A stretch of DNA of 64,000 bases from Raphanus sativus. Its lineage: Eukaryota > Streptophyta > Magnoliopsida > Brassicales > Brassicaceae. The notes under the pieces were generated by a model that was not told the DNA's origin, searched no databases, and saw nothing but the letters and a program-made list of their open reading frames with translations. Made by a program: the position numbers and the translations under genes. Positions within the stretch are counted from its first letter, which is position 1; each line of letters starts with the position of its first letter. Of the stretch, positions 11,387 to 24,344 are shown in pieces. Where the stretch lies: NCBI RefSeq assembly GCF_000801105.2, contig NC_079514.1:49108515-49172514 (forward strand). Reading direction: 5' to 3'.

Positions 11387-13972
11387 ATGGCTGTATGTTC
11401 CTTGGCTAATAAACTGAAGGCGAGATATCTCATGGTTGTGCTATTGGTGATGGTAACAATGATGGTGGAACCAATGGCTGGAGAAGTCAATATTTCTGGT
11501 CAGCGAGAGCAAGAGATTGAACTCAGGCTTAAGCAACTCAACAAGCAAGCTCTTAAATCCATTGAGGTATAAACGAATATAACTTTCCGAAACAATTACG
11601 TATTTTACAAATATGCATTTTATAAATACAATATTAGTTCTATAAAATTAATGGATATATTAATGAACCAGGTGGTCAATTAGTCCGGGCATAAACAGTT
11701 TATATTTACTTATAAATACATACATTAATAATTAAATAAATTACAATGATAAATTATTATTTATGTTTTTATTTGAAAATTTTACGTATTATAATTTTTA
11801 AAAAATTTATATGTATACTATATTCGTTATTAATAAATAATTAATAGAAATAACTCAATATTGTTTTTTCAATTAGATAAAATTAAAATTTTTATTTGTT
11901 ATTAAAATTTATATGTATACTATATTCGTTATTAATAAATAATTATGTGTTTTTTGTTTTTAATTTTTCTTTTTTATTAAGAGATATTTTTGATAATACC
12001 ACAACATATATATGAATTATCTTTTATATAACTTTTATTATTATTAATTTTATTCATTTATCTAATCAAATCTTTAAATTTGTTTTTATATTTTTTTTGA
12101 CTAATTTATACATTTTATTCATTAATAGTATAAATGACTTTAACCATCCTAACTTTCAATTTTTTTTATTTATGCCTAGTTTTTATAACATTAATTTATA
12201 ATCAATAATCTAATATAATAAATAAACTTAATCATTCGTTAAGGGTAATAATGATTTTAGTCATTCAACTTTTAACGTGAGAGTTCGAATGCAAAAATTA
12301 TTTAGCAAATAATAGTATAGATAAAATAAATATAATAGATGTATATATTTTTTAAAATAAAAATTAATAATTCTATTAATTAACAAATTATTTTTGTTAA
12401 CATACTATTGATTTATAAAGGTTTTCTTTGCATTATTCGTTGTATTTACCAGAGCTCAAACGGGGAAATAATTGATTGCATACCTATTGCGAAGCAACCA
12501 GCTTTTGATCATCCCATGCTAAGAAACCATACAATTCAGGTTTTTTTTTGTTCTCTCTGTGTTATTATTTCATGACTTACATACTTTTAACACATATATC
12601 ATTATAATATGTGGTAAAATTAATGAAAATAGATGACACCTAGTTCTTATCCGCATGAGGTCTTTAGTGATGAAGACAACGCTCCAGCACCAAGCAACGA
12701 TGAAGAACAACCAGAGAATATATCTCAGCCTTGGCAAATGGCAGAAGAGTGCCCTGAAAACACTATTCCAATCAAAAGAATAACACAAGAAGATCTTCTA
12801 AGAGTAGATAATATCAAAAATTACGGGAGAAAATCGAATATCTCTCAGCCTCATCAGCTCTATAACCCGACTGATATCATCTCAGATAATAATGACCACG
12901 AGGTATATATGTGTATATGTGCACTCAAATCATCAATACTTTTTCATCACATTAAAACCTTTATTTGTTGAACTATATGATTTTCTTGTAGTATGCTATC
13001 GCATATGTTAATGGTGGTCCTTACCGCGGAACAAAAGCACAGATAAACGTATGGAAACCGCGGATAGAAGCAGGGGAATCCAGTATATCACAGATATGGA
13101 TTTTTGGAGGAAAGTTTGGTCCTGGTTTAAATACTATAGAAGCTGGTTCGCATGTCAATCCGGATCTATATGGTGACGCCAATCCTCACTTTTTTATTTA
13201 CTGGACAGTAAGTTTTCATAAAAAAAAAGTTCTCATAAACTAGTAATTACATTTTTGTGGTGTTCATATTTTTTTACTTAAGGAATAAGTTATCACGTAA
13301 TTTTAATTTTTTTATGAAATTAAATTTGTAATGGCTATATTTTTTTTCTTTTGATAAACAGAGTGATGGCTATCACAAAACAGGATGTTATAATCTCATG
13401 TGCTCAGGATTTGTTCAAATTAACAGAAGAGTCTCCCCTGGTGGTGTGTTTAACCATATATCCACCTATAATGGTCCACAATTTATATTCACCTTACAAA
13501 TATGGAAGGTTGGTTTAGTTTTTTTTAACAAAAATTAATTTATACATATATATATATATTACGATTAGTGAGTTTATTGTTATTATTGTATTAGGATCCA
13601 AAGACAGGAAACTGGTGGCTACAATTGAATGAGAAAGACTTGGTAGGGTATTGGCCAAAAGAGCTATTCCCAAACCTTGCTCATGGGACAAGCAAGATGG
13701 AATGGGGAGGTGAAGTAGTGAGCAAGAAGAACAAAATACATCACACAACGACCGCAATGGGAAGTGGACATTTTCCAAGTGAAGGATTTAGGAAAGCAAG
13801 TAACTTTAAAGCCGTCAAAACCATTGATATGAATGATGGTATAATTGATCCGGTTGGAGTTCAAACATTAGTGAGTCGTCCTACTTGTTACAATCTCCAT
13901 ACTGGTTATGGTAATAAATGGGAGGTTTTTTTCTACTATGGTGGACCTGGTCGTAACCCGAGATGTCCTTAG
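11387..13972 (+). CDS. Neprosin-domain (DUF239) secreted protein 1
   Basis: Six exons: 11387-11566, 12453-12539, 12633-12902, 12992-13207, 13362-13508 and 13595-13972, about 425 residues. The N-terminus [15 protein letters not shown], followed by a hydrophobic run ending near MAGEV, is a signal peptide. Next comes the neprosin activation-peptide region (DUF4409: [17 protein letters not shown], then [18 protein letters not shown]). The neprosin domain follows, with [53 protein letters not shown] and MEWGGEV. Neprosins are glutamic endopeptidases; the Glu residues in IEAG and WGGEV are my inferred catalytic pair. A TATA box (CTATATAAGAC) lies near 11300. First of a tandem array. Intron 1 is unusually long (886 bp). 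Confidence 0.85.
11567..12452. repeat. Expanded AT-rich intron 1 of neprosin gene 1
   Basis: This intron is 886 bp, against 158-200 bp in the other three paralogues. It contains a directly repeated word (ATATGTATACTATATTCG, about 11811 and 11911). A segment at 12238-12320 (CGTTAAGGGTAAT ... AACTTTTAACGTGAGAG ... AATAATAGTATAGAT) resembles the repeat family at 24.9-26.8 kb. The extra length is probably an old insertion of that repeat family. Confidence 0.5.
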
Positions 13973-15288
13973 AGATTTCGTCTACATTATATATACAAAT
14001 CTAGAATAAAAATTGTGAAAGTTGTATTGTGCTCCGGATGGGTTGTGAATGTAGACCAAATCTACATTCATTTTCTAGAGTTTTGTTACAACTTCAAAGA
14101 TTTTAGTAAAAAGCAATTTTGATTTGAACTTTTGGTTTGTCTTCTTCTCAATTTCGTCCAAGTTTGATTTTCATTTTTTGTTATGTTGGCACAGGGATGG
14201 AATTGTGTGAGTTTGTGCTTTATTTTGCAAGCCAAAAAAATGATGTAGTTAGTTTTCTATGAAAGACCTGAAGAGTAGAAATTATTAACCAAGTTGTCAC
14301 ATGGAAGTTACTTGCGTTATGGAACTGTGTAGTTGAGTTATAGTTTCAAGTGGAACAGCTGGAGAAAATCTTCAAGGGAAGTTGAAGCAAGTGTTATTGG
14401 CTCCGTCTAGAGTGGTATGGTGAAGTCTGGGTGAAGATGGGTGAAATCCAGGTGAATAATGATGAAATCTAGACAAATTTGGGTGTACATTGGTGAATTC
14501 TAAGTAGTGTGAGTGAGAGCTGTGTACATTGGTGAAGTCCTATCATCCTTCGTAAGCTTGCTGTATAATCAACAATCTACCATTTGTTGAAGCAGAGAAA
14601 CAATGTCTACCACAACAACAAAATCATCACTCCAGTGGTGATTGCGAGGATGATATATAGGGAAGTTAGGAACACAATCATGGCAAGGAAGGATAGGAAG
14701 CAGTTCCTATACCTCTTGTCAAGTTGGATTGTTTAATCTTTAGGCTTTATTAGCTTCTTTGCTCTATCTTGTTTTTTTTTTTTGCCAAGGTAGAGTAGAC
14801 ACTAGATTTATCTTTTTTGTAAAATCTGAACATCATTAATATTAGCATTCTTAGCAAAAAAAAAGAGAGCTGTGAGACAATGCACATGAAAGCAGAGATC
14901 ATGACAAATGAAAGCACGAGAGGATGAAGCTGGAGTCTTAATAACACTGGAGATTGATGTAATGTCAAAACATCAACAGAAAATCTGAGAAATTGAAGAA
15001 GACAAGCAAACTTTGGTGATGGAAACAAAACATACATGTTTTGGTATGGTCAAAGGTGGAGACTGTGAAGAATTGACCAAACAAAATCCAAACTTGTTTG
15101 GATCAAGTGGATGGACAAAAAAAAAGAGAGAGAGAATACATTGGGTTAGACAAAAAAAAGCCCATCAGATTTAGAGATTATGAGAATGTTTATGGTTATA
15201 AATATCCTATCTTAAACTCTCTATAATCTAAGCCACACAGAAACATCATTATCATCTCTCTAAAGTTTTTTCTTGTAATCAATTAATC
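13973..15288. other. Spacer between neprosin genes 1 and 2, with element relics
   Basis: The stretch 14400-14560 has several loose GGTGAA-rich repeats. At 14605-14740 one frame reads like a non-LTR retrotransposon tail (REVRNTIMARKDRKQFLYLL), but it is too short to classify. The segment 14930-15085 is clearly related to 20463-20600 and 32707-32860, so it is part of the ancestral promoter-proximal unit that was duplicated with the genes. A TATA-like TTATAAATATCC lies near 15196. Confidence 0.45.
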
Positions 15289-16559
15289 ATGCACGTCCGT
15301 TCCTTGACAATGAATTCGGTTGTCAGATGTCTCCTGGTTGTGCTAACGGTGATGGTGACAAATACAGTGGAGCCAGTGGCTGGAAAAGTCATCATTTCTG
15401 GTCAACAAAAGCAACAGATTGAACTAAGGCTTAAGCAACTCAACAAGCAAGCTCTTAAATCCCTCGAGGTATATATAAAACGAATATAACTTAAAGTTCA
15501 TACTTACATGCAGTCACATTTTATCTACAATCTTGACGTAAAGACCAACACTATATTCAACTAGAAGTCTGCAATAGTTTTCTTACTAATATGTTTTTTT
15601 CTTGCATTGTTCGTTGTATCTATCAGAGTTCAAACGGTGAAATAATTGATTGCATATCTATCATGAATCAACCAGCTTTTGATCATCCCATGCTCAAAAA
15701 CCATACGATTCAGGTTCAGTATTAACTACTTTTTGTCTTTTCTTTCTTTGAGTTATTATTTCATGACTTGTACGTACTCTGACATTTATCACTAAAATAT
15801 ATGGTAAAAATAATATTGAAAATAGATGACACCTAGTTCTTATCCGCACGAGGTTTTAACTAAAAAAGACAATGCTCCGACACCAAGCAACGACGAAGAA
15901 CAACCAGAAAATAGATCTCAGCCTTGGCAAATGGCAGGAGAGTGCCCTGAAAACACTATTCCAATCAAAAGAATAACAAAAGAAGATCTTCTAAGAGTAG
16001 ATGATATCAAGAATTACGGGAAAAAATCGAATATCTCTCAGCCTCATCAATCCTATCACCCGAAGGATATCACTCAAGTTAATGGCCATGAGGTAAATGT
16101 ATACATGCATTCATATCATCAATTCTTGTTCACATTAGAACCTTAAATTCGTTTCACTAGGGGTGGGCATTTCGGTTTAGTTTCGGGTTCGGTTTGGTTT
16201 GGGTAATTTGGGATTTATAAAACTCAAACCAATTAAAACCAAAGTAGCTTTGGTTTGGATTCAGTTCGGGTTTAATTCGGTTCGGTTCAGTTCGGTTTGG
16301 TTTAGATTTAGTTTGGTTTACATTATTATGGTCTAGTTTAGTTCGGTGTAGTTCGGGTTGGTTATAAAATATGAAGGCATCAGTTTTATACTTTTATTAA
16401 AAAATAATCAACTCATAAACGATAGAGTGAGAATATAAAGACTTATGCTACATGATTTTATATATAATAGTATTATTTGAATCGTATTTATAATTTTTTT
16501 AAAGATATGGAAGTTATGAAAAAATGAAAAACGAAACTTTAACTAAAATTTACAATATG

Positions 16560-16594
<35 letters not shown>

Positions 16595-17872
16595 ATTTTT
16601 ACTATATATGTATTGGATTATCGGTTTGGTTTGGTTTGGTTCGGTTTAAACCCAAACCAAACCGTTCGGGTTGAATAAAACATGAATCAATTGGGTTACA
16701 TAAAGAGCACGGTTTGGTTTGGTTGGGTTTAACTTTGGTTTGGTTGGTTCGGTTCGGTTCGGCTTGGATTTTTTGCCCACCCCTACGTTTAACCATATGT
16801 TTATTGTGTAGTATGCGATCACATATGTTAATGGTGGTCTTTTCGGCGGAGCCAAAGCACAGATAAACGTGTGGAAACCACGGGTCCAAGAAGTAGGAGA
16901 ATCCAGTTTCTCAGAGATATGGATCGTAGGAGGAAAATTTGATGCTGGTTTGAACTCAATACAAGCTGGTTCGCATGTCCATCCGGGTCTATATGGTGAT
17001 GACAATCCTCGATTTTTTATTTACTGGACAGTAAGTTCTCATAAAAAAACAAGTTACAAAAAAAAAGTTCTCATAAACTTTCTCAAAAAAAAAAAAAGTT
17101 ATCATAAACTGGTAGTTACAATTTTTGCATGTTCATATTTTTATTTTAGTATTACCTGATTAAATTTATTTTTTATAAAATGAACATATAATGACTAACT
17201 TTTTTTGATAAATAAAATAATAAAAACAGAGAGACAATTATCAGAATACAGGATGCTACAATCTCAGGTGCCCCGGCTTTGTTCAAATAAACAAAAGACT
17301 CACCCCTGGTTATTTGTTAACACCCATCTCCACCTATAATGGTCCGCAATATAAATTTACCATAAAAATATGGAAGGTTGGTTTAGTTAATTAACAAAAG
17401 AAATTCTTAGATGGTGGCAGTACACTATTAGTATACATCAAATTTATATTTTTTACGTATCAGAGTTTTTTCTTATTATTTTTCTTAGGATCCAAAGACA
17501 GGAAACTGGTGGTTACAATTGAATGACCAAGAGTTGATAGGGTATTGGCCAAAAGAGATATTCACAACCCTTGCAAATGAAGGGGCAAGCGTGATTGAAT
17601 GGGGTGGTGAAGTGGTGAACAATAAGAAAGACGGACAACACACAACCACTGAAATGGGAAGTGGACATTTTCCAAGTGAAGGATTTGGAAAAGCAAGTAG
17701 CTTTGAATTCATCAAAATCATTGATATGAATGGTGGTATAAGAGATCCCGTTGCAGTTAAAACCTCAGTGAGTCGGCCTACTTGTTACGATATCAAAACT
17801 GGTTATGATAATAAACAACACCAGTTTTTTTTCTACTATGGTGGTCCTGGTCTTAACCCGAAATGTCATTAG
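15289..17872 (+). CDS. Neprosin-domain (DUF239) secreted protein 2
   Basis: Six exons: 15289-15468, 15627-15713, 15826-16092, 16812-17030, 17230-17376 and 17489-17872, about 427 residues. A signal peptide ([20 protein letters not shown], cleavage near VAGKV) is followed by the activation peptide and the neprosin domain. The domain has [35 protein letters not shown] and IEWGGEV. The segment that reads NTIEAGSHV in the other three genes reads NSIQAGSHV here, so a conserved Glu is Gln. If that Glu is catalytic, this paralogue would be an inactive or altered enzyme. Intron 3 carries a 628-bp hAT-type MITE. No frame break is seen. Confidence 0.85.
16158..16785. mobile_element. hAT-type MITE in intron 3 of neprosin gene 2
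   Basis: The ends are TAGGGGTGGGCA and TGCCCACCCCTA, perfect 12-bp terminal inverted repeats. The flanks are CGTTTCAC (16150-16157) and CGTTTAAC (16786-16793), an 8-bp target duplication with one mismatch. That combination is the hAT signature. The interior is low-complexity GGTTTGGTTCGG-type sequence with an AT dinucleotide run near 16563-16592, and no transposase. Paralogous genes lack it at this intron position. Confidence 0.9.
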
Positions 17873-18400
17873 AGATCGATCGCATATCTATATATAATTT
17901 TAAATAAAATTTGTTAAAGTTGTATTGTGCTCCGGATGGTTGTGAATGTAGACCAAGTCTACTTCATTCTCTAGAGTTTTTAGTTATATCTAATAAATAA
18001 CTTTGATTATAACTTTTTGTTTGTCTTCTCATTTCTATTCCAAGTTTGATGCTCCGTTAACCTCTTGACTTCAGGTCATGAAACATAGAAAGCATGTTTT
18101 TCTAATTCAGTAAATGCAGTAGAGAAGAAGTAGAAGAATGACTGCATTTTTAGAAGAAGACCGCTTCACTTAGATATAAACCTTGATGATTTTGGGGGTG
18201 ATTTTTATCTCAGACAGTATCACTAGAAAACCATAAAGTCTAGTTTGTTTGTAATTGTTGTGATTGAGACAACACACATGGAGTCTACGAGCTCGATTTG
18301 TAGACAAACATTAGTGTCTATTGGCAAAAAATAAACGACAGAGGATGCCCGACACTTTAGTTCAAAAAAAAAGATGTGCAACAGTAGAGATTGACGCAAT
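17873..18400. other. Spacer downstream of neprosin gene 2
   Basis: The 3' flank (GTTGTATTGTGCTCCGGATGGTTGTGAATGTAGACCAA, read in parts around 17915-17960) is shared with the other neprosin genes, so the duplicated unit includes the 3'UTR. Nothing else is recognised up to the hAT-like element. Confidence 0.5.
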
Positions 18401-20454
18401 TAGGCTTGGCCATTTGGAGTCCTAATCGAGTTTCGATTTTGTCCAATCAATTTTTGATTTTTCGGGTTTATTAAAATCAATATATATTTGGGTTATATGA
18501 AAGTTCGGTTTAAAACCGGTTCGGATTATATCGGACTCGGGCCGGGTTAGTAAATTTACAAAAAACTGGTACAACCCAATATATTTTCGGGTTTGGTTCC
18601 CAAACGATTCTTCGGTTTAAAAATATCTCATTGATACACTAAGAATGAACATTTACTACTGTCAAGTTATAGTAGTTGTTGTAATACTTAAGATTCAAAT
18701 CCAGTAGACCAGTATACACTTTATTTTTATTAGTTCTCTATTTAGCTAAGAATAATGGTGGGGTTTGAATTGATGGTTTCATGAGAAACAAGTAACAATA
18801 TTAATTAAAGTATGCAAATTAAACAAGAAGCCAGCCTAGGGTTATTTATCGGGTGCTAATATTGAGTCAAAAAATTATTCAAGCACGATTAAGCACAATT
18901 TAGAACTCTGATCACTCATGTAGAACAGGCCACTGTCGTGGTACTGTTCCCTATACTGATCAATCTTGATACGTAAACTCTCGTTTGGATCAAGATGCGA
19001 TAGCAAGAAATAGAGATCAAATCCGATAAATTCACTGAAACCCTAATATCTACTCTAGTTGATTAGGGATGCTAGGCTCATTCATAACATGTTTAGCAAC
19101 CTATTACACGGTTAATGAACAGATTAAACATAGATTCATACATTAAGTGATTAAAATAATGCAAGCGGTAAGAATGGTTATCAATGAAGACAATCGAGTG
19201 ATTCACTTCTCTATGTTTAGCTCACGAAATTAACACCTTAGAACCCTAGACAAAATAGCGACTACTCAGTCATATCACAAGAGATCAAAGATATGGATAC
19301 TAAATAATATTGTATACGGATAACATAAATAAAAAGAGGATTCAGGATAATCTTCTCTAGGCGAGAGGGATTGATCCGTATCCATGAATAATACTGTATA
19401 AGAATAACATAAACAAAAAGAGGATTCATGATAATCTTCTCTAGGCGAGAGAGATGGAGCCGTCTCCCCCAAGCGAAAATCTCAAAAGTACAAAGTCTCC
19501 AATGGTTTTTTTTGTGTGTAAAAACTAACGTAGTAAAAGTAGGGGAAAAGAAAAAGAGAAGATATCAAAGTTTATGGCGGTCCAGAGAGAAAAGATCAGA
19601 TGATTAAGGTAAATCCCGAGATGTCTTCTAGTTTCCTTAAAAATCTCAGTCGCTGAAACAGGCACTCGGGTGCTCCGCTCGATCAGGAACAATCTTCAGG
19701 TTGCTCTGCGTGGAAATCACCAAATTTCATTCTTTCCAGCCTCTTTCGCTCTAAATAGTCCATCTCCCATCCAGTACAACTCCAAACCTGAAATGACTCG
19801 GAAAGGACTAAGAAGACTCGATAACGACATGAAAACTGATTAGAAAACATATATTCAATGATGTCAAAAACACCATATATCATTGATTTTTACCTATTTT
19901 GTAACCAGAACATAGTAAAATCGGTTCTTTCGTCTTAAAATACATGATTTATACATATTTTGTAAATAAAAATAAGAAAACAACATCAGCCATGATCATT
20001 CAAATCAAACGAAAGGTAAAGATATTTATTGATAGAAAGAAAATCAAACAATTGAAAGCATAAACCGAAAACCAAATTCTCATGAAATGAGAAACATTGT
20101 TCAATGAAAATAAAACGAAAATCTAAAAAAATTCAAGGTTCTACCGCCACCTTCAGTCATAAACCTTTATGTAATAGATCATTATTTTAGATGTCTAATG
20201 TATATCTTAGTATACTTTGAATACATGTTAGGAATTGAGATCGTGTTTTGATACATGATCTTTTTGGAGTTTTGAATGTTTTGGGTTCTATCGGATATCT
20301 ATTAGGTTCTGATTCGATTCGAATAATACCTATAATCTGAAATACCAAAAAAAAAATCATTCAATATTTATGTCGAGTTTGGATCGATTCAGATTCATTT
20401 TTACCGAATCAAGTTCGGTTCAAATTTTTGGGTTGGTTTATTTTCCCAGCCCTT
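18401..20454. mobile_element. Non-autonomous hAT-like element, about 2.05 kb
   Basis: The element interrupts DNA that is continuous upstream of neprosin gene 2 (GAGATTGATGTAATG, 14947). It is flanked by GACGCAAT (18393-18400) and GACACAAT (20455-20462), an 8-bp target duplication with one mismatch. Its ends TAGGCTTGGCCA and TTCCCAGCCCTT are degenerate inverted repeats of a TAGGGCTGGGCA type. Both subterminal regions are rich in CCGAAT/CGGTTC words. There is no transposase. The interior (about 18,840-19,900) is TE-like sequence I could not place. A second, partial copy lies at 30692-32698. Confidence 0.65.
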
Positions 20455-22429
20455 GACACAATGGTAAAGCATCAACAGAGAATCTGAGAAATTGAAGGAG
20501 ACAAGCAAAGCTTTTTATTGGAAACAGAGCGTACATGTTGGGGTTTGGTCACAGGTGGAGATTGTGAAGAATTGACTATATCAAATCAAACCAGTCCAGA
20601 CCTGAGTTCGATGTCCTAAGCTTTTTATTCTTCCAAATGGACACTGTCTCAACCTCTGCAGGAAGAGGGTCTTCTTCATTCTTTTTCTCATTTTCGTTAG
20701 CTTTTTCCTAACATTCCACTTTCAAGAGACATATGTTGGAGAGTATCCATCAGGATACACTTTTCTATTGAAGAGTTTATTATTTTTGTCTTCCAAATAT
20801 ACCAATAGATCCATTCGTCTCATCTAAACAACACTTGATCTAGTTTTAAATGGGAGCAGAAAATTTTTTTTTGGATATTCTGGTAATTCTTTTGGTTTTG
20901 GATTTTTTTGTTCTAAAGATATTTGAACCAATAAGATATTTTTAAATATTGATTTCAGTTTTGGTTTTATTTTATTTTCTGTTTAGTTTTTTTTCTTCAA
21001 TTTCAGTTTGGTTTTTCGTTCTCTATTTATATGTCGGCCTCAAGATCTGTTTGTACAATGTGTTTTGTATTTGATAAATAAATTATTAAATTTTATTTTA
21101 ATGATAGCTTTTATAGATAGATATTAAGATTGGTTTCATATTGAAATCATTGCAAATATCCAATTAATAATTATAGAATATTCTAATTATTTTTAATGTT
21201 TATGACTATGAATTTTTTAATTAGGTTCATTGATAATATATTGTCAATACCATCAATATATTAACTGTATAAAATATATTTGTATATACTGGAAATATAA
21301 AAACACTGAGAAATTGGAGGGAAGTTCTTAAAGTTGTTATAATTTAATAAGTTCTCATAGTCTCTGTTAAAAAAAATACTCAGGTTTTAATATTAAAGAT
21401 CTCAAAATATTTTCAAATTGTAAACAAATGTTTAAATTTTGGTACAAAATCTGTCAATTTCAGTATTTCAAAATCTAAATTTGTTCCCATTTATTTCCCA
21501 ACTAAACTGAATGGGTTTAAATTTAAAAATTGAAAATCTTTTTTTATTTGTTAGTTTATATCTTTTCATATAAAATTTTTGGAAGTTTAAATATATATTA
21601 ATCACGAAAGTAGTGCAAATATATTTAATTACAGTCTACATAGACTATAATTAAGTACTACACGTTCAAAAGTCACAATAAATGTCTAATAGTATGTGAT
21701 CGATTAAAATGATTTTCTGGTTGTCTGTACCAATTATATATGAAACATATATTTATAAATATCCTAGAGAATAAATTTATCTGAGGACTTACGACGTCAC
21801 TGGATTTAACCAGGTTAAAAAAATTTATTCAGTCCAAAAATATATAATGAATAAAATTAAATTAAAGTGATGGATGTTTAATGATATATATGTATTGATA
21901 ATATGATATAGTAAACTACAGTTTAATTATATTAATATGTATTGACCCGAGAACTATGTTTTTTTTTGAGACAGTGTTCATGGTGAGTTTTTTCTGATAA
22001 AGTATTTTACGTTTATTGAGAACGTAAATAATTTACATTTACGTTTTGCGGGTTCAAACTTGTCACGTACAAATCTTGGTATATTTAGTTTGCTAGTTTA
22101 CGTTGTGGATTTGTTTTAATAAGATAGACTATTTTGAGTGAAACTGTTTTAATTGAAGGAAGAAGATCAAGAGGATCATTGACAAAAAAAGAAGATCAAG
22201 AGGATCTAAGAAAGAAATATTTTGTTTTAATTGTCTTGATATACCATATCCTAAACTATATATAACCTAAGTCACAAGAAACACAATTATTTCTCTGGAG
22301 TTTTTATTTGTAATTTTCAGATTATAGTGTGGTCAAAAGACAAAAGATCTGGGTGACTGAATTGTTTCTGTTGTCTATTTCTTTTGCTCAGATTACTCAC
22401 ATTTATCCAATTCAAATTCCGCACAAGTC
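20455..22429. promoter_or_regulatory. Upstream region of neprosin gene 3
   Basis: It starts with the module shared with gene 2 (20463-20600), then about 1.7 kb of AT-rich sequence with no gene. TATA-like TATATATAACC lies near 22257, about 170 bp before the ATG. The sequence is repeated almost unchanged at 34526-40911, apart from the insertions there. The empty LINE target GAATAAAA is at 21849-21856. Confidence 0.5.
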
Positions 22430-24344
22430 ATGCATGTCCGTTTCTTGATGCTGCAATCGGTTGTGAGATGTCTCCTGGTTGTCCTAACGGTGATGGTAAC
22501 AAATATAGTGGAGCCAGTGGCTGGAAAAGTCAACATTTCTGGTCAACAAAAGCAAGAGACTGAACTCAGGCTTAAACAACTCAACAAGCAAGCTCTTAAA
22601 TCAATCGAGGTATTATATAAAACGAATATAGACTCAGGAAAGTAAAAATATTAACGTGCGCATTTGTTTGTAGAATTATAGTATCAGATGAATTATTTAT
22701 CTACAATCTTGACGAACAGAACAAAACTGTTTTTTCAACTACAAGTCCAAAACAATTTTCTTACAATTATGTCTTTCTGTTTCCTTGCATTATTCGTTGT
22801 ATTGATCAGAGTTCAAACGGAGAGATAATTGATTGCATATCTATCGCGAAGCAACCAGCTTTTGATCATCCCATGCTCTTAAACCATACTATTCAGGTTC
22901 TTTTTGTCCTTTTCTTTCTAGTTATTATTTCATGACGTATACGTACTCTGACATTTATCACCACAATATGTTAAAATATTGAAAATAGATGACACCTAGT
23001 TCTTATCCGCACGAGGTTTTAGCTGAAGAAAACAATGCTCCATCACCAAGCAACGACAAAGAACAACCAGAAAACATAGTTCCTCCTTGGCAATTGGTAG
23101 GAGAGTGCCCTGAAAACACTATTCCAATAAAAAGAATAACAAAAGAAGATCTTCAAAGAGTAGATAATATAAATAATTACGGGAAAAAATCGAATATCTC
23201 CCAGCCTCATCAATTCTATCACCCGACGGATATACGTGTAGATAATGGCCACGAGGTATGTGAATACATGCATTCAAATTATCAATACTTGTTATTGTTC
23301 ATTAGATTAAAACCTTAAATTTGTTGAACTATTTGTTTTCTTTTGTAGTATGCTATCACATATGTTAATGGTGGTCCTTACCGCGGAACGAAAGCACAGA
23401 TAAACGTATGGAAACCACGGGTAGAAGCGGGAGAAAACAGTATATCACAGATATGGATCGTTGGAGGCAAATTTGGTTCTGGTTTGAATACTATAGAAGC
23501 TGGCTCGCATGTCAACCCGGTCTTATATGGTGATGACAAACCTCGACTTTTTATCTACTGGACAGTAAGTTCTCATAAACTAGTAATACATTTTAGCTTC
23601 TTCATATTATTATTATATTTGAAGTATTGCCTGATTTTTATATAAAATGAAATTGTACTGACTAATTTTTTGATAATAAAAAATAAAAACAGAGCGACAA
23701 TTACCAGAATACAGGATGCTACAATCTCATTTGCCCCGGCTTTGTTCAAATAAACAAAAGACTCACACCTGGTTATTTGTTAACACCCATCTCCACCTAT
23801 AATGGTCCACAATTTAAATTTACCATACAAATATGGAAGGTTGGTTTAGTTAATTAAAAAAAAATCTTATACTGTGGCATATACACACATGTACATTACA
23901 GTGTACATCATATATATTAATTTTTACGTTTAAATATGAGTTTATTTGTTATATTTTTCTTAGGATCCCAAGACAGGAAACTGGTGGTTACAACTGAATG
24001 AGAAAGAGTTGATAGGGTATTGGCCAAAAGAGCTATTCACAAACCTTGCAGATGAAGGGGCAAGCACAATTGAATGGGGAGGTGAAGTGGTGAACACGAA
24101 GAAAGACGGACAACACACAACCACTGAAATGGGAAGTGGACATTTTCCAAGTGAAGGATTTGGAAAAGCAAGTAGCTTTGACGTCATCAAAGTCATTGAT
24201 ATGAATGATGGTATAGTAGATCCGGTTGGAGTTAAAACATTAGCGACTCGCCCTACTTGTTACGATCTTAAAACTGGTTATGATAAACAATACGAGGTTT
24301 TTTTCTACTATGGTGGCCCTGGTCGTAACCCTCAATGTCCTTAG
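22430..24344 (+). CDS. Neprosin-domain (DUF239) secreted protein 3
   Basis: Six exons: 22430-22609, 22810-22896, 22989-23255, 23349-23564, 23693-23839 and 23964-24344, about 425 residues. The signal peptide is [20 protein letters not shown]. The activation peptide and a complete neprosin domain follow: [52 protein letters not shown] and IEWGGEV. Both conserved Glu residues are present. One oddity is Ile in CYNLICPG where paralogues have Arg or Met. It is nearly identical to the gene at 40912-42826. The product is predicted to be secreted to the apoplast or vacuole; a role is not known. Confidence 0.87.

Noticed and set aside
16602..17005. Long minus-strand frames with repeated Asn-Gln-Thr-Lys-Pro
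   Set aside because: Translation of the low-complexity GGTTTGGTT interior of the hAT MITE plus antisense of neprosin exon 4.
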